DNA of 64,000 nucleotides from Bradyrhizobium sp. JYMT SZCCT0428 (lineage in GTDB: Bacteria; Pseudomonadota; Alphaproteobacteria; Rhizobiales; Xanthobacteraceae), in NCBI RefSeq assembly GCF_018131075.1, contig NZ_JAFCLS010000004.1, forward strand, positions 1 through 64,000, read 5' to 3'. A program made the position numbers and the translations under genes. Of the stretch, positions 28,198 through 40,086 are shown piece by piece. Below the pieces are notes generated by a model. It made no database searches. It saw only the letters and a program-made list of their open reading frames with translations, and had not been told where the DNA came from. The stretch's first letter is position 1, and the number at the start of each line of letters is the position of its first letter.

Positions 28198-30750
28198 TTA
28201 GAACGATGTACCGCCGCCGAACCTGAATTCCTGCACCCGATCATTCTTACCCTTGGTGATCGGAACCGCATAGTCGAAGCGCAGCGGACCGAACGGCGAC
28301 GCCCAGATCAAACCGACACCGACCGAGCTGCGAACGACATTGCCTTCGTCATACTGCAGGCCAAGGCAGGTGCCCGGCGTTGCCGGATTGGACGTCGGCC
28401 TCACGCAACCGGGAACGTTGACTTCACCGGTCTGCGCCCACGACGTCGAGCCCCTGTAGTCAAACAGGCCGCCGGCGTCGGCATAGATCGAACCCTTGAG
28501 CCCGACTTCCTTCGGCAGGAACCAGAACGGCATCTGCAATTCCGCCGACGCGCCCCAATACTTGGTGCCGCCGAGCGCGTCGCCCGTACCGTAGGGGTTG
28601 ATGTCACGCGGTCCGATGCCGTTCGGCGCAAAGCCGCGGACCAGGTTCGGACCCATCTGGAAATGATCGAGCATACGCAACTGGTCGTTGCCGACCTGGT
28701 TGAGCATGCCGCCCTGGAAGCGGAGCAGACCGACGATGTCGGCGACCAGCGGTGTGTAGTACTTCGCATCGATCGCAGACTTGATGTAGGAGACGTCGCC
28801 ACCGAGGCCGGCGAAGTCCTGCTTCCAGTCGATCAGCAAGCCCGTGGTCGGATTCTTGTTGTTGTCCAGCGTGTTGTAGTTCAGCGAGTAGCCGACCGAC
28901 GAGGTCAGGGTCCTGCCGCTCTGCAGCTCCTTGCGGACCGGCAGCGAAGCTTCGCCGTCGCTGTAGCACCACAGACCGACGCCCGAGGCGTCGGTAGCGC
29001 CCAGTGCCGTCGCGGCCGCCGCGCCGTTCAGATTCACCCAGGCCGGCGACGGGTTGAACGCCAGCAATCCGTTGTTCGGGTTGTTGTTACAGTTCGACAG
29101 CGAACTCGGCAGCTGGATTTCCTGCTGATAGATCGAATAGCGCAGCTGCAAGGCCAGATCTTCGCGCAGGGTGAAGCCGAGGCGCGGGCTGAAGCCCAGC
29201 GTCTTGGTTCCGTACGAGATGTAGCTGTTGGCAAGCTGCTGGCGCTGGAACAGGTCGAGGCCGAGCGCGACGCGATAGTCCAGCAGATACGGCTCGACGA
29301 ACGACAGCGAGTAACCACGCGCATACTGGCCATAGGTGACCGCCGCCTTCGCATAGAGGCCGCGGCCGAGGAAGTTGCGTTCCGAAATACTGACTTCGGC
29401 GAGCGCGCCGTCGGTGGTCGAATAGCCGCCCGACACCGAGAAGTCGCCGGTCGACTTCTCGTCTATATCGACGATCAGGACCACACGGTCGCTGGACGAC
29501 CCCGGCTCGGTGATGATCTTCACGGTTTTGAAGAAGTCGAGATTCTTCAGCCGGCGTTCGGCACGATCGACCAGCGCGCGATTGTAGGCGTCGCCTTCCG
29601 AAAGGTCGAATTCGCGGCGAATCACGTAGTCGCGGGTCCTGGTGTTGCCGCGGATATTGATGCGCTCGATATAGGTTCGCGGGCCTTCATCGATCGCGAA
29701 CACGATCGAGACGGTGTGCTGCTCGAAATTGCGATCGCCGCGCGGACGCACGATGGCGAAGGCATAGCCGCGCCGCGAGGCTTCGATCTGCATTTCCTCG
29801 ACGGACTTTTCGAGCGCCTCGGCGTTGTAGAGCGATCCGACACTGACACGCGAGAAGCTGCGCAGCGAGTTCACGTCGAGGGTCGCGATGCTGGTCTGGA
29901 AGTCGACGGTGGCGACGCGGTATTGCTGCCCTTCCTCGATCTTGAAGGTGACGAGGAAGCCTTTGCGCTCCGGATCGTATTCGGACAGCGCGGCCACCAC
30001 TTGCACGTCGGCAAAGCCGTTCTTGAGATAGAAGCGGCGAATCAGGTCGCGGTCGGCCTCGACCCGGTCCGGATCGTAGACGTCGGCGCCGCCGAGGAAG
30101 CTCAAGAGGTTGGATTCGCGCGTCTTGATAACGTCCTTCAACCGGTAGGACGAATAGAACCGGTTGCCGATGAATTCGATGTTCTTGACGCCGGTCTTGC
30201 CGCCTTCGCTGATCGTGAAGATCAGGTCGACGCGGTTGTTCGGCTGTTCAATGATTTCCGGGGTGACGCTGACGTCATAGCGGCCCGAGCGGCGGTAGAT
30301 TTCGGCGATACGCTGGGCGTCCGACTGAACCATCGGGCGCGAGAAAGTGCCGCGCGGCTTGGACTGGATTTCGGCCGAGAGCTGGTCGTCCTTGACCTTC
30401 TTGTTGCCCTCGAAGGCAATGCGCCCGATCACAGCGTTTTCGACCACGACCACGATGATCCGGCCGCCGGCCTGATTGATTCGCACGTCCTGGAACAGGC
30501 CGGTTTCGATCAGCGCCTTGAGGCCGTCATCGATCTGGGCCTGCCCGAGGCGGCCACCGGGTCCCGGCTTGAAATAGGAGCGAATGGTCTCGATTTCGAC
30601 GCGCCGATTCCCCTCCACGGAAATCGAAGCCACCGTCTGGGCAGCAGTCGGCGCCGAAACAAGCACCGCCGCCAGCGCGGCAGCCACCGGCACGGCGAAC
30701 ATGATCGAGGCGGCCAACAGGCCCCCCCGCACTCGCATTCCAAACATCAT
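28198..30750 (-). CDS. bamA: Outer-membrane protein assembly factor BamA
   Basis: The product has 850 residues. A signal peptide (about 1-38) is followed by five POTRA repeats ('[18 protein letters not shown]', '[14 protein letters not shown]', '[11 protein letters not shown]' and others) to about residue 415, then a 16-strand barrel with '[14 protein letters not shown]' (the conserved R-G-F loop) and a C terminus ending 'FRFGGGTSF'. The start at 30750 is one of two adjacent ATGs with 'aaggg' upstream. The frame is open 59 codons more, but that part lacks a signal sequence and is unlikely. It inserts beta-barrel proteins into the outer membrane. Confidence 0.96.
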   Translation of the reverse strand: MMFGMRVRGGLLAASIMFAVPVAAALAAVLVSAPTAAQTVASISVEGNRRVEIETIRSYFKPGPGGRLGQAQIDDGLKALIETGLFQDVRINQAGGRIIVVVVENAVIGRIAFEGNKKVKDDQLSAEIQSKPRGTFSRPMVQSDAQRIAEIYRRSGRYDVSVTPEIIEQPNNRVDLIFTISEGGKTGVKNIEFIGNRFYSSYRLKDVIKTRESNLLSFLGGADVYDPDRVEADRDLIRRFYLKNGFADVQVVAALSEYDPERKGFLVTFKIEEGQQYRVATVDFQTSIATLDVNSLRSFSRVSVGSLYNAEALEKSVEEMQIEASRRGYAFAIVRPRGDRNFEQHTVSIVFAIDEGPRTYIERINIRGNTRTRDYVIRREFDLSEGDAYNRALVDRAERRLKNLDFFKTVKIITEPGSSSDRVVLIVDIDEKSTGDFSVSGGYSTTDGALAEVSISERNFLGRGLYAKAAVTYGQYARGYSLSFVEPYLLDYRVALGLDLFQRQQLANSYISYGTKTLGFSPRLGFTLREDLALQLRYSIYQQEIQLPSSLSNCNNNPNNGLLAFNPSPAWVNLNGAAAATALGATDASGVGLWCYSDGEASLPVRKELQSGRTLTSSVGYSLNYNTLDNNKNPTTGLLIDWKQDFAGLGGDVSYIKSAIDAKYYTPLVADIVGLLRFQGGMLNQVGNDQLRMLDHFQMGPNLVRGFAPNGIGPRDINPYGTGDALGGTKYWGASAELQMPFWFLPKEVGLKGSIYADAGGLFDYRGSTSWAQTGEVNVPGCVRPTSNPATPGTCLGLQYDEGNVVRSSVGVGLIWASPFGPLRFDYAVPITKGKNDRVQEFRFGGGTSF

Positions 30751-30923
30751 GCGCCAAGCGCCCTTGTCATTCTTGTGCTGGCCCGCACCCCCACGAACCA
30801 GCAGATTCCCATTTTCCGCATGTCTTGTAGCCAATTTCCCCAAGGCGGCAAACGGAACATCGCCCCGCGATTCCATTTTCATTCCAAGACGTTGCCGATG
30901 GGCAACGCCACAAAAAAGCCGCG

Positions 30924-32075
30924 TCACGATGCCGCCAGATGCAGGATGTCGTTATAGGTCGCAAACACCATCAGCATCAGCACCAAACCCAGTCCGATTC
31001 GGAACCCCATCTCCTGAGCCCGGTTCGACAGCGGGCGTCCGCGGACCGCCTCCACGGCATAGAACAAAAGATGACCGCCATCGAGCAGCGGAACCGGGAA
31101 CAGGTTCAGCAGGCCGATCGAGATCGACAGCACAGCGGCCAAGTGCACCAGCGCGCTAAGGCCGATGGTGGCCACCTGCCCCGAAATCTGGGCAATCCGA
31201 ATCGGGCCACCGACCTGGTCGGCGGCTTCCCGGCCGGTAAAGACGCCGCCGATATAGGCCAGCGTGCGGTCGATCACGAACCAGGTTTCCTTGACGCCCA
31301 GCCACATCGCGGTGGCCGGATCGACGCGTTCGGTCACGACGTCGCCCGGCGCAGTCGCGCGGGTGATGCCCAAAACGCCGAGCCGGTGGACGTTGCCGAA
31401 CGGATCCTTCACTTCGCGCTGCTCCGGCGTGCCCTTCACCTGCAACGTGGAATCGCCGCGCTTGAGGGTGAAGTTCAGCTGAACGCCGGCATTGACGCCG
31501 ACGACGCGCTGCATGTCGGAGAAGCTGCCGATGGTCTTGCCGTCGATCGCGGTGACGATGTCGCCGACCTGAAAACCCGCTTTCGCAGCGGCGCTGTTGG
31601 CTTCGATCTTGTCGACGCGCGCGGTCGTGCTCGGCTTGCCGAAGAAGGTGAACAGGCAGGTGAAGATCACGATCGCCAGGATGAAATTCGCGATCGGTCC
31701 GGCGGCAACGATGGCCGCGCGCGGACCGACTTTCTTGTGGTGGAAGCTGCCCGCCTGCTCTTCCGCGCTCATGCTGGCGAGCGCCTCGGTCGAGGGCGTG
31801 GAGGCTTCGCTATCGTCACCGAAGAACTTCACATAGCCGCCGAGCGGGATCGCCGAGATTTTCCAGCGGGTGCCGTGGCGGTCGTTGAACCCTGCGAGCT
31901 CCGGCCCGAAGCCGAGCGAGAACGTCAGCACCTTCACGCCGCACCAGCGGGCAACCAGGAAGTGGCCGAGTTCGTGGAAGAAAACAACGATGGTCAGGAC
32001 GAACAGGAAGGGAATGATGTAGCCGATGAGCCCACTGCTCAACGTATTGAAACTATGTAGAAAAAACTCAGTCAT
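30924..32075 (-). CDS. rseP: RIP zinc metalloprotease RseP
   Basis: The product has 383 residues, an intramembrane site-2 protease. The zinc motif H34-E-L-G-H38 lies in the first membrane helix. One PDZ domain is seen at about residues 120-200 ('AAAKAGFQVGDIVTAIDG'), against two in E. coli. 'PVPLLDGGHLLFY' is the second catalytic motif, near residue 335. It cleaves anti-sigma factors and remnant signal peptides. The 43-base gap from dxr and the order dxr-rseP-bamA are usual. Confidence 0.96.
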   Translation of the reverse strand: MTEFFLHSFNTLSSGLIGYIIPFLFVLTIVVFFHELGHFLVARWCGVKVLTFSLGFGPELAGFNDRHGTRWKISAIPLGGYVKFFGDDSEASTPSTEALASMSAEEQAGSFHHKKVGPRAAIVAAGPIANFILAIVIFTCLFTFFGKPSTTARVDKIEANSAAAKAGFQVGDIVTAIDGKTIGSFSDMQRVVGVNAGVQLNFTLKRGDSTLQVKGTPEQREVKDPFGNVHRLGVLGITRATAPGDVVTERVDPATAMWLGVKETWFVIDRTLAYIGGVFTGREAADQVGGPIRIAQISGQVATIGLSALVHLAAVLSISIGLLNLFPVPLLDGGHLLFYAVEAVRGRPLSNRAQEMGFRIGLGLVLMLMVFATYNDILHLAAS

Positions 32076-32118
32076 TCGATTCCCCTCGACGCGAGCCTAA
32101 GGCTGCGCCCCCAACCCT

Positions 32119-33342
32119 CTAGGATGCCTTTAAGGCAATTTGAGGCAATAGGGAGGCAGCTTTATTTCGCGCATTATGGTCAACGGAAATCGCATCATCC
32201 GCCGAGCTCAAAGGCGCCAGGTTTCCGGATCGGACCCAGTCGTTCATGGTCGCTTCGACCAGCCGGGCGATCGCGCCGAATCTGATCTTGCCGGCAATGA
32301 AGGCCGCCACCGCCACCTCATTGGCGGCGTTGAACACCGTGGTCAAACCGCCGCCGGCGCGCAGCGCGTCGTAGGCCAGCCGCAAGCCGGGAAACCGCTC
32401 GAAATCCGGTGCCTCGAAGGTCAGCTGACCGATTTTGGCGAGATCCAGCCGGGCCGAGGGACCAACGATCCGATCGGGCCAGCCGAGGCAATGGGCGATC
32501 GGGATGCGCATGTCAGGCGCGCCGAGCTGGGCAACCACCGAACGGTCGGAGAATTCGACCATGCCGTGGATGATCGACTGCGGATGTACGAGCACATCGA
32601 TCTCGTCGGGCGACAACGCGAACAAATACGACGCCTCGATCACCTCGAGGCCCTTGTTCATCATCGACGCCGAATCGATGGTGATCTTCTGGCCCATGCT
32701 CCAGTTCGGATGCTTCAGCGCCTGCGCCAGCGTCGCCTGCTCGATGTCGGTAGAGGTCCAGGTGCGGAACGGCCCGCCCGACGCGGTGATGATCACGCGC
32801 ACAAGCTCGTCGCGGTTGCCGGAGCTGAGCGCCTGAAACAGCGCATTATGCTCGGAATCCGCAGGCAGGATGCAGGCGCCCGCCTTGGCGGCGCGCTGCA
32901 TGAAGAAATCGCCGGCGCAAACCAGGCATTCCTTGTTGGCGAGCGCGACCGCCGCCCCGCGGTCAACAGCGGCGAGCGCCGGCTTCAGCCCGGCGGCGCC
33001 ACTGACGGCGGCCATCACCCAGTCGGCCGGGCGCGCCGCGGCCTCGATGATCGCGCTTTCGCCGGCGCCGCATTCGGTCCGCGTGCCGGCCAGCGCTTCC
33101 TTCAACGCGTCGAGCTTGGTGGGGTCGGCGACCGCCGCAAAGCGCGCGCCGAATTCGCGTGCGAGTTTGGCGAGCCCCTCGACATTGCCATTGGCGGTCA
33201 GCGCCTCAACCTGGTAGCGGGCGCGGTCGCCGCGCAGCAAATCCATGGTGCTGTCGCCGATCGAACCGGTGGCGCCCAGCACTGTGACGGTGCGCGCGGC
33301 GGATGCCGCGGGCTTGTTATTACGCAATGGAACCGCGCTCAT
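32119..33342 (-). CDS. dxr: 1-deoxy-D-xylulose 5-phosphate reductoisomerase
   Basis: The product has 407 residues. '[17 protein letters not shown]' is the NADPH-binding N terminus, '[11 protein letters not shown]' the metal-binding Glu/Ser region, 'GGPFRTW' the flexible loop and '[23 protein letters not shown]' the substrate site. It commits to isopentenyl-PP by the MEP route, feeding UppS. The start at 33342 is just after the cdsA stop; an upstream ATG at 33378 would overlap cdsA by 32 bases. Confidence 0.96.
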   Translation of the reverse strand: MSAVPLRNNKPAASAARTVTVLGATGSIGDSTMDLLRGDRARYQVEALTANGNVEGLAKLAREFGARFAAVADPTKLDALKEALAGTRTECGAGESAIIEAAARPADWVMAAVSGAAGLKPALAAVDRGAAVALANKECLVCAGDFFMQRAAKAGACILPADSEHNALFQALSSGNRDELVRVIITASGGPFRTWTSTDIEQATLAQALKHPNWSMGQKITIDSASMMNKGLEVIEASYLFALSPDEIDVLVHPQSIIHGMVEFSDRSVVAQLGAPDMRIPIAHCLGWPDRIVGPSARLDLAKIGQLTFEAPDFERFPGLRLAYDALRAGGGLTTVFNAANEVAVAAFIAGKIRFGAIARLVEATMNDWVRSGNLAPLSSADDAISVDHNARNKAASLLPQIALKAS

Positions 33343-33346
33343 TTTT

Positions 33347-34195
33347 TCACCAAACCATAAGTCCGCGGCCGACGCCATCGGCGCCGCCCCGGAGGAAACC
33401 GATCAGCGCCGCCACCGCGACAGCTGCAACAAATCCGTCCAGGCGATCCAAGAGCCCGCCATGGCCGGGAATGATCTGGCTGGAATCCTTGACGCCAAAG
33501 CGCCGTTTTACCGCAGATTCAAAGAGATCGCCGAGTTGAGAAACCACCGAAAGAACGCCTGATATCACGAGCAGCGGCCCGATTTTCCCGAGATCCAGCA
33601 CCGCGAATATACCGGCCACCGCCAGACTGGCGACAAAGCCGCCAATGGCGCCGGCCCAGGTCTTTTTCGGGCTGACGCGCGGCCAGAGTTTCGGGCCGCC
33701 GATGCCGCGGCCGGCGAAGTAGCCGCCGCTATCGGTCACCCACACGATGACCAGCACGAAGATCAGCGCGATAAAGCCCTCCGCGGGATCGAGCCGCAGC
33801 AGAACAGACGCGACCTCCGCCACCGCCGCATAGCAAAATCCCGCAGCGCTCCAGTTTCGCTGCGCCGGCGTGATCAGGGCGACCGCCACCAGGCCGACAG
33901 CCAGCACCGCGAGCGCAGCATCGATCCGCCCGACGGCGAGACAAAGCCCGGCCAGTGCGAGCGCGGCAACACCTGGTACGACCACGCGTTTGTCGGCCGC
34001 GAGGCCCACCACCATCAGCCATTCGACATAGAGGCCGATCGCCGCCAACGTCACCAGCGCGGCCCAAAACCAGCCGCCGGCATAGGCGATGGCGACGGCG
34101 AGCGGGATCAGCACGGCGGCTGCAACGATGCGCGTCGAGAGGTTGCGCGTATCCTGTCCGGCAGCGGCCGCCGGCGCGGCCTTGCCCTCGGTCAC
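33347..34195 (-). CDS. cdsA: Phosphatidate cytidylyltransferase
   Basis: The product has 282 residues with about seven membrane helices. The C-terminal signature '[17 protein letters not shown]' and '[25 protein letters not shown]' are the CDP-diglyceride synthetase motifs. It makes CDP-diacylglycerol for phospholipids. The GTG start overlaps the uppS stop (GTGA). Confidence 0.95.
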   Translation of the reverse strand: MTEGKAAPAAAAGQDTRNLSTRIVAAAVLIPLAVAIAYAGGWFWAALVTLAAIGLYVEWLMVVGLAADKRVVVPGVAALALAGLCLAVGRIDAALAVLAVGLVAVALITPAQRNWSAAGFCYAAVAEVASVLLRLDPAEGFIALIFVLVIVWVTDSGGYFAGRGIGGPKLWPRVSPKKTWAGAIGGFVASLAVAGIFAVLDLGKIGPLLVISGVLSVVSQLGDLFESAVKRRFGVKDSSQIIPGHGGLLDRLDGFVAAVAVAALIGFLRGGADGVGRGLMVW

Positions 34196-34947
34196 GATCC
34201 GGTTTTCGCGGCCAGACCGCCGAAACGGCGCTCCCGTCTGGCATATTCTGCGATCGCGCTTTCAAGTGCCGCCTTGTCGAAATCCGGCCAGTGGATCGGC
34301 ACGAAGACGAGTTCGCTGTAGGCCGCCTGCCACATCAGGAAGTTTGACAACCGCTGCTCGCCGCTGGTGCGGATGATCAGGTCGGGATCGGGAATATCGG
34401 GCGCGTCGAGATATTGGCCCAGCGTATCGGTGTCGATCGATGCCGGATCGCGCTTGCCTTCGGCCACTTCGCGCGCCAGCCGCTGCACCGCGTTGGCGAT
34501 CTCCTGGCGCGAGCCGTAATTGAAGGCGACGACGAGATTGAGCTTGGTGTTGGCGCGCGTCAATTCCTCGGCTTCGTTCAGGAGCGCGCAGATATCCGGC
34601 TCCAGTCCCTCGCGCTCGCCGATCACGCGCACCCTCACCCCGTCGCGGTGCAGCGTCGCCAGATCGTTGCGGATGAAGCGGCGCAGCAATCCGAACAGGT
34701 CGCCGATTTCGGTCGCCGGTCGCGACCAGTTCTCGGAGCTGAACGAGAAGATCGTCAGGTAGACCACACCGAGTTCATGGGCGGCACGAACCACGCGGCG
34801 CAGCGCCTCGACGCCGCGGCGATGGCCCTCCGCGCGCGGCAATCCCCGCGCGGCGGCCCAGCGCCCGTTGCCGTCCATGATAATCGCCACGTGCAAGGGA
34901 CCGGTTCGATCCGGTCCTTCGGTTGCGGGGGCGGCGGCGTTCGGCAT
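34192..34947 (-). CDS. uppS: Undecaprenyl diphosphate synthase
   Basis: The product has 251 residues, a cis-prenyltransferase. '[17 protein letters not shown]' carries the catalytic Asp and '[10 protein letters not shown]' plus '[19 protein letters not shown]' are the remaining signatures. It makes the lipid carrier for cell-wall and polysaccharide synthesis. It lies 57 bases after frr. Confidence 0.96.
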   Translation of the reverse strand: MPNAAAPATEGPDRTGPLHVAIIMDGNGRWAAARGLPRAEGHRRGVEALRRVVRAAHELGVVYLTIFSFSSENWSRPATEIGDLFGLLRRFIRNDLATLHRDGVRVRVIGEREGLEPDICALLNEAEELTRANTKLNLVVAFNYGSRQEIANAVQRLAREVAEGKRDPASIDTDTLGQYLDAPDIPDPDLIIRTSGEQRLSNFLMWQAAYSELVFVPIHWPDFDKAALESAIAEYARRERRFGGLAAKTGS

Positions 34948-35004
34948 CGTTAAAGTTCCAGGACCAGTCCTAAAGTCTCGGTCTCAAGTTTCGATCTTAA
35001 GGCC

Positions 35005-35568
35005 TTAAACGGTAAGGATTTCCTTTTCCTTCGCCGCCAGCAATTGATCGATCTCGGAAATCATCCCGTCGGTCGCCTTTTGCACGTCATTGGCCAGGCG
35101 CTCCTGGTCGTCCTCGGAGATTTCGTGGTTCTTCTCGAGCTTCTTGACCGTATCGAGCCCGTCGCGGCGGACGTGCCGGACCGCAACCTTGGCCGCTTCG
35201 GCGTATTTATGCGCGACTTTGACCAGTTCCTTGCGGCGTTCCTCGTTGAGTTCCGGAATCCGCAGGCGCAGCACCTGCCCTTCGGTCGCGGGGCTCAGGC
35301 CAAGGTTGGAATCGACGATCGCCTTCTCCACGGCCTTGACCATGGATTTGTCCCAAACCTGGACGGAAAGTAGCCGCGGCTCGGGCACGCTGACGGTTGC
35401 GAGCTGGTTGAGCGGCATATGCGTGCCGTAGGCATCGACCTGGACCGGCTCCAGCATGGAGGCGGCCGCACGACCGGTGCGCAAACCGCCCAGTTCATGC
35501 TTGAGCGCCTGGGTGGCGCCCTGCATGCGGCGCTTCAATTCGTTGATGTCAAAACCAGGTGTGGGCAT
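35005..35568 (-). CDS. frr: Ribosome recycling factor
   Basis: The product has 187 residues, the usual size. The three-helix bundle with the two-strand hinge domain is seen in '[23 protein letters not shown]' and '[18 protein letters not shown]'. It splits post-termination ribosomes with EF-G. Confidence 0.97.
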   Translation of the reverse strand: MPTPGFDINELKRRMQGATQALKHELGGLRTGRAAASMLEPVQVDAYGTHMPLNQLATVSVPEPRLLSVQVWDKSMVKAVEKAIVDSNLGLSPATEGQVLRLRIPELNEERRKELVKVAHKYAEAAKVAVRHVRRDGLDTVKKLEKNHEISEDDQERLANDVQKATDGMISEIDQLLAAKEKEILTV

Positions 35569-35639
35569 AAAGCTCTCCCCTCCTCAAAAAACCATCCGCC
35601 GGCATCATCAGGCCCGCGGTTCGACGTGGTGCGGGCCGG

Positions 35640-36356
35640 TCAGCCGGCGACAACCGTGCCGTGGCCGGTACCGCGCAGGATCGCACCGATCGAACCGGGC
35701 TCGGCGATCGAGAATACGATGATAGGCAGCGCAGTCTCGCGGGCAAGCGCGAATGCGGTCGCGTCCATCACCTTGTAGCCACCTTCGATGGCCTGCGAAT
35801 GCGTCAGGCGGTCGAAACGCTTGGCGGACGGGTCTTTTTTGGGATCGGCGCTGTAGACACCATCGACATTGGTGGCTTTCAGCACCGCCTGCGCCCCGAT
35901 CTCGGCCGCCCGCAGCACCGCCGTGGTGTCGGTGGTGAAAAACGGATTGCCGGTTCCGCCGCCGAGCAGGACGATGCGGCCCTCGGCAAGATATTTGTGC
36001 GTCGCACTGCGGGTGAACAGTTCGGAGATTTCGGGCATCACGAACGCCGAAAGGGTTCGCGCCGGCGTCCCCTTACGTTCGATGGCCGCCTCGACCGCAA
36101 GGCAGTTCATCATGGTGGCGAGCATGCCCATGGTGTCGCCGGTCGGGCGTGACACGCCACGCGAGGAGACTTCGACGCCGCGAACGATGTTGCCGCCGCC
36201 GACCACCACCGCCACCTCAACCCCGAGCTGGCGCGCGGCGATCAAATCGTCGGCGATACGGTCCACGGTAGGCTGGTCGATGCCAAAGGACTGGCTGCCG
36301 GCGAGATATTCGCCCGAGATCTTGATCACGACGCGACGATAGACCGGCTCTGCCAT
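35640..36356 (-). CDS. pyrH: UMP kinase
   Basis: The product has 238 residues, an amino-acid-kinase fold. '[20 protein letters not shown]' is the N-terminal phosphate loop, '[11 protein letters not shown]' and '[21 protein letters not shown]' are the nucleotide-binding motifs, and '[14 protein letters not shown]' the uridylate kinase signature. It makes UDP from UMP. Confidence 0.97.
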   Translation of the reverse strand: MAEPVYRRVVIKISGEYLAGSQSFGIDQPTVDRIADDLIAARQLGVEVAVVVGGGNIVRGVEVSSRGVSRPTGDTMGMLATMMNCLAVEAAIERKGTPARTLSAFVMPEISELFTRSATHKYLAEGRIVLLGGGTGNPFFTTDTTAVLRAAEIGAQAVLKATNVDGVYSADPKKDPSAKRFDRLTHSQAIEGGYKVMDATAFALARETALPIIVFSIAEPGSIGAILRGTGHGTVVAG

Positions 36357-36426
36357 AGCTTGTCGCTTCCTTCATTCCGCGCAGGCATCCTCCGGCGCAA
36401 CGGCGCCGGAAGATTGTCGACCGCGG

Positions 36427-37350
36427 TTACTTCTTGCCGCTGGCCGCCGCGACTTCGGCTGCGAAGTCGGATTCCTGCTTTTCGATTCCCTCGCCGAGAG
36501 CATAGCGCACAAACGCGGTAATCTTCACAGGCGCGCCGACCTTGCCTTCGGCTTCCTTGACGGCCTGCGCCACCGACTTGCCGGTATCGTGGATGAACGC
36601 CTGCTCCAGCAGGCAGACTTCCTTGTAATAGGTCTTCAGGCCGGACTCGACGATCTTCTCGATCACGTTCTCCGGCTTGCCCTGCTGGCGATACTTGTCG
36701 GCCAGCACGTCCTTTTCGCGCTTCACGGTTTCCGGGTCGAGGCCGGACGGATCGAGCGCCTGCGGATTGGTCGCGGCAACATGCATCGCGAGCTGGCGGC
36801 CGAGTGCCGCGAGTTCATCGGTCTTGCCGGTCGATTCGAGCGCCACCAGCACGCCCATCTTGCCGGCGTTGTCGATGACAGCGCCGTGGATGTAGCTCGC
36901 CACCACGCCATTGGCGACCTCGAGCAACGCCGCGCGTCGCAGCGACATGTTCTCGCCGATGGTGGCGATCGCATCCGAAATCGCGGTCTCGACGGTGAAG
37001 TCGCCGATCTTCGCGGCCTTGATCGTTTCGACGTCGGCGCCGACGCGAAGCGCGACCTGCGCAACCATCTTGACCAGACCCTGGAACTGTTCGTTGCGGG
37101 CGACGAAATCGGTCTCCGAATTGAGTTCGACGACGACGCCCTTGGGGCCCGAAATCATCGCGCCGATCAGGCCTTCGGCTGCGACGCGGCCGGCCTTCTT
37201 CGCGGCCTTGGACAAGCCCTTCTTGCGCAGCCAATCCTGCGCTTCCTGCATGTTGCCCGCGGTTTCGGTGAGCGCAGCCTTGCAGTCCATCATGCCTGCG
37301 CCGGTCGACTCGCGCAGTTCCTTGACCATCGCCGCAGTGATCGTTGCCAT
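36427..37350 (-). CDS. tsf: Elongation factor Ts
   Basis: The product has 307 residues. '[16 protein letters not shown]' is the N-terminal UBA-like domain and '[15 protein letters not shown]' contains the TDFVA motif that opens EF-Tu. It exchanges GDP for GTP on EF-Tu. It follows rpsB after 129 bases, as in most bacteria. Confidence 0.97.
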   Translation of the reverse strand: MATITAAMVKELRESTGAGMMDCKAALTETAGNMQEAQDWLRKKGLSKAAKKAGRVAAEGLIGAMISGPKGVVVELNSETDFVARNEQFQGLVKMVAQVALRVGADVETIKAAKIGDFTVETAISDAIATIGENMSLRRAALLEVANGVVASYIHGAVIDNAGKMGVLVALESTGKTDELAALGRQLAMHVAATNPQALDPSGLDPETVKREKDVLADKYRQQGKPENVIEKIVESGLKTYYKEVCLLEQAFIHDTGKSVAQAVKEAEGKVGAPVKITAFVRYALGEGIEKQESDFAAEVAAASGKK

Positions 37351-37479
37351 CGTTGAATGTCCTTCTTGCCTGTTAGCCGCAAGCGCGGCGCGCCTTGCGC
37401 CGTGCCGCCATCAGCTACAGGAATGCCGTAACAGGGAAATCAAACCGGTGGCCGGAAGGCCGGCCACGCGGCGTTACAA

Positions 37480-38478
37480 TTATTCCGCTTCCGCGGTCAT
37501 CGCCTTGGCCTGGGCAACCCAGCCATCGGCGCGGCTCGGAAGTCCGACCTCTTCGCCGATCTTGTGCGCGGTATCGTGGTCCAATTCGGCCAGCTGCCAA
37601 TAGTGGAAGATACCGAGATCGTTGAACTTCTTCTCGATCGCACCGGACACGCCGGTGAGCTTCTTGAGGTTGTCGGCGGTGCCACGGGGGCCCGCCAGAC
37701 CCTGGAAGCCGGCCGGCTGCGGAGCGGCCGGGATTTCCTCACGGACCGGCTGCGCGGAAGCGCCGATGTCGATGCCGTGGTCGCCCTGGGCGCGCGAGAT
37801 GCCGTCGATGGCGGCGCGGGCCACCAGATCGCAATACAGCGAAATGGCGCGGCCGGCGTCGTCATTGCCCGGCACCACATAGGTGATGCCCTTGGGATCG
37901 GAATTGGTGTCGACGATCGCGGCGACGGGAATGTTGAGCCGCTGCGCTTCCTGGATCGCGATGTCTTCCTTGTTGGTGTCGATCACAAAGATCATGTCGG
38001 GAAGCCCGCCCATGTCCTTGATGCCGCCGAGCGAACGGTCGAGCTTGTCGCGCTCGCGCTGCAGCGTCAGCCGCTCCTTCTTGGTGTAGGCGTTGGCATC
38101 GCCGGAGTTGAGCACTTCATCGAGATGACGCAGCCGCTTGATCGAACCGGAAATGGTCTTCCAGTTGGTCAGCGTGCCGCCGAGCCAGCGCGAATTGACG
38201 AAATACTGCGCCGACCGCTTGGCGGCCTCGGCAACGCCGTCCTGCGCCTGCCGCTTGGTGCCGACGAACAGGATACGGCCGCCCTTGGCGACGGTGTCGC
38301 TGACCGCCTTCAACGCGGTGTGCAGCAACGGCACGGTCTGCGCGAGGTCGATGATGTGGATGTTGTTGCGGGCACCGAAGATGAAATCCGCCATCTTGGG
38401 ATTCCAGCGGTGCGATTGGTGGCCAAAGTGAACGCCAGCTTCAAGCAGCTGACGCATAGAAAAATCGGGTAGCGCCAT
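37480..38478 (-). CDS. rpsB: 30S ribosomal protein S2 with C-terminal extension
   Basis: The product has 332 residues, about 90 more than E. coli S2. The core is standard ('[19 protein letters not shown]', '[18 protein letters not shown]'). After about residue 255 an extension holds '[19 protein letters not shown]' and 'YWQLAELD', which looks like a helix-hairpin-helix-type module known from some rhizobial proteins. The start at 38478 has GGAGAAG seven bases upstream; the frame opens 54 codons earlier without sense. Head of the tsf-pyrH-frr run. Confidence 0.96.
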   Translation of the reverse strand: MALPDFSMRQLLEAGVHFGHQSHRWNPKMADFIFGARNNIHIIDLAQTVPLLHTALKAVSDTVAKGGRILFVGTKRQAQDGVAEAAKRSAQYFVNSRWLGGTLTNWKTISGSIKRLRHLDEVLNSGDANAYTKKERLTLQRERDKLDRSLGGIKDMGGLPDMIFVIDTNKEDIAIQEAQRLNIPVAAIVDTNSDPKGITYVVPGNDDAGRAISLYCDLVARAAIDGISRAQGDHGIDIGASAQPVREEIPAAPQPAGFQGLAGPRGTADNLKKLTGVSGAIEKKFNDLGIFHYWQLAELDHDTAHKIGEEVGLPSRADGWVAQAKAMTAEAE

Positions 38479-38872
38479 GGTAATACTTCTCCGGTTGGTT
38501 CCTCCGGAAGCGTGTGAGCAGACGAGCCTTATGGCCCGGCTGCCACCGGACGGCCTTTGAGAGCCATGCTTCCGTGTGAGATGGCGCGGTATATAGCCGG
38601 ATTCCAGCCAGAAGCAAGGAAATACGGCCGGTTTTGTCACCGGCCGGCCCGGTCCGGGGCTGCAAATGCGGGCATTCGGGGCCCAAATCCGCCGAAAACC
38701 CCCGCGGAGACCCTATCCCGGCCGGGGCGATTGGGAACGATTCGCATTGTCGCCGGTTTCCGGCAGGCGTAACCTTCACCCAATTCGCAAGCGCCCGCAT
38801 CGTGAGGCGACGACGCGAGTTCCTCCCGATGCCCGGATTGCGCGTTGCACGCGTTGCAATGGAGGAACCGTT
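38479..38872. other. Intergenic region between divergent rpsB and deacylase genes
   Basis: The 394 bases must hold the divergent promoters. A self-complementary 'ggccgg...ccggcc' pair lies at about 38626-38650. The open frames here read as shadows with no family match. No exact promoter can be named. Confidence 0.4.
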
Positions 38873-39340
38873 ATGACCGTCTCCCCGACCCTGCAGAACT
38901 ACCTGGACCAGACCGTCACCTACGAGCTGATCCCTCATGCCCGCACCATGTCGTCGACGCGCACGGCCGAGGCTTGCCATGTGCCGGGCGACGCGCTGGC
39001 CAAAGGCGTCGTCCTTCGCCGTGAGGACGGCTACATGATGGCGATCCTTCCGGCTTCCCGCCATCTCCATTTGCCGGCCTTGAAAATGCAGCTCGGCCAC
39101 AAGGTTGATCTGGCGAGCGAAGAGGAGGTCGCGAAGCTGTTTGGCGACTGCGAGCGCGGCGCCGTGCCGCCGGTTGGCGAATGCTTTGGGCTCGATGTCA
39201 TCGTCGACGACAGCATCGATGGGCAGAGCGAGATCTACATGGAGGGTGGCGACCACGCCACACTGATCCGTCTCGACCGCGAGCAGTTCGCACGATTGAC
39301 CGCGAAGGCCTGGCACGGCCACTTCACCACGCACGATTGA
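38873..39340 (+). CDS. YbaK/EbsC-family aminoacyl-tRNA deacylase
   Basis: The product has 155 residues. The YbaK fold is indicated by 'AEACHVPGDALAKGVVLR' with the conserved Lys, and 'CERGAVPPVGECFGL' with the G-x-x-P-x-G turn that shapes the editing pocket. Family members clear mischarged Cys- or Ala-tRNA-Pro. This fits the ProS in the same window, which lacks its own editing domain, though the exact tRNA is not shown here. The start follows GGAGGAA. It is divergent from rpsB. Confidence 0.87.
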   Translation: MTVSPTLQNYLDQTVTYELIPHARTMSSTRTAEACHVPGDALAKGVVLRREDGYMMAILPASRHLHLPALKMQLGHKVDLASEEEVAKLFGDCERGAVPPVGECFGLDVIVDDSIDGQSEIYMEGGDHATLIRLDREQFARLTAKAWHGHFTTHD

Positions 39341-39452
39341 GGCCGCTCGAGCGCCGGTCGAGCGGCCTCAAACAAACACCATCGCGCGTTCGCCATTGAA
39401 CAGCCGCGACCGGTTGCTCCAGGGCGTGTCGATCGCGAGGCGTCGCCGCGCT

Positions 39453-39872
39453 TCAGTGATGGGCTGAAACGCTCTTGACGTACCCGGACACAACGTCGCC
39501 GGACGTTGAATGGCTGATGTCACCCAGGCTGATCATGCCGACCATCCGCTTGCTCTTGTTGATCACCGGCAATCTGCGGACTTTCAGCGTCTCCATGTGA
39601 TGCACCGCCTTGGCGAGGTCATCGTCCTCCCGGCAGCAGTGGATACCTTCGGTCATCACGTCGCGCGCCCTGGCCCGGCTGGCATCGAAGCCGTTGCCAG
39701 CAAGCCCTTTGCAGACGATGTCGCGATCGGTCACCATTCCGATCAGCTGATCGTCCTCCCCGATCGGAATGCAGCCGATATCATGCGCTCGCATCAGCTT
39801 TGCGATTTCGGTGACGGGCGTGTCGGGACTAACCCAGTCGACGCCCTTGTGCATCGCTTCCTTGACTTTCAT
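39453..39872 (-). CDS. Two-CBS-domain protein
   Basis: The product has 139 residues, a tandem pair of CBS motifs: 'MRAHDIGCIPIGEDDQLIGMVTDRDI' and 'METLKVRRLPVINKSKRMVGMISLGDIS'. Such stand-alone pairs sense adenine nucleotides. 'GGAGGT' lies eight bases before the ATG at 39872. The gene stands alone. Confidence 0.92.
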   Translation of the reverse strand: MKVKEAMHKGVDWVSPDTPVTEIAKLMRAHDIGCIPIGEDDQLIGMVTDRDIVCKGLAGNGFDASRARARDVMTEGIHCCREDDDLAKAVHHMETLKVRRLPVINKSKRMVGMISLGDISHSTSGDVVSGYVKSVSAHH

Positions 39873-40086
39873 GGCGGACCTCCGTTGCTGCGATTTCAGG
39901 TGGTATCCCCGTGATGCAGAACAGTTCCCCCTTGGCTCGACTATACGACGGATCGGATCGGACGGCATCGCAAAAAAATGCGATGACCACTCCGCAACGC
40001 AGGGAAAGCCCTTGCCGGCAGCACGTCCATCAAACCACGATGCCTCGCCAGCGTTAAGTGGTCAGGCCGGCGCACAGGCGGCGGCC

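Noticed and set aside
28189..30957. A 922-codon open frame on the plus strand
   Set aside because: It lies opposite bamA, has His/Asp/Arg-rich shadow composition, no family motif and no ribosome-binding site; it follows from the codon bias of a G+C-rich genome.
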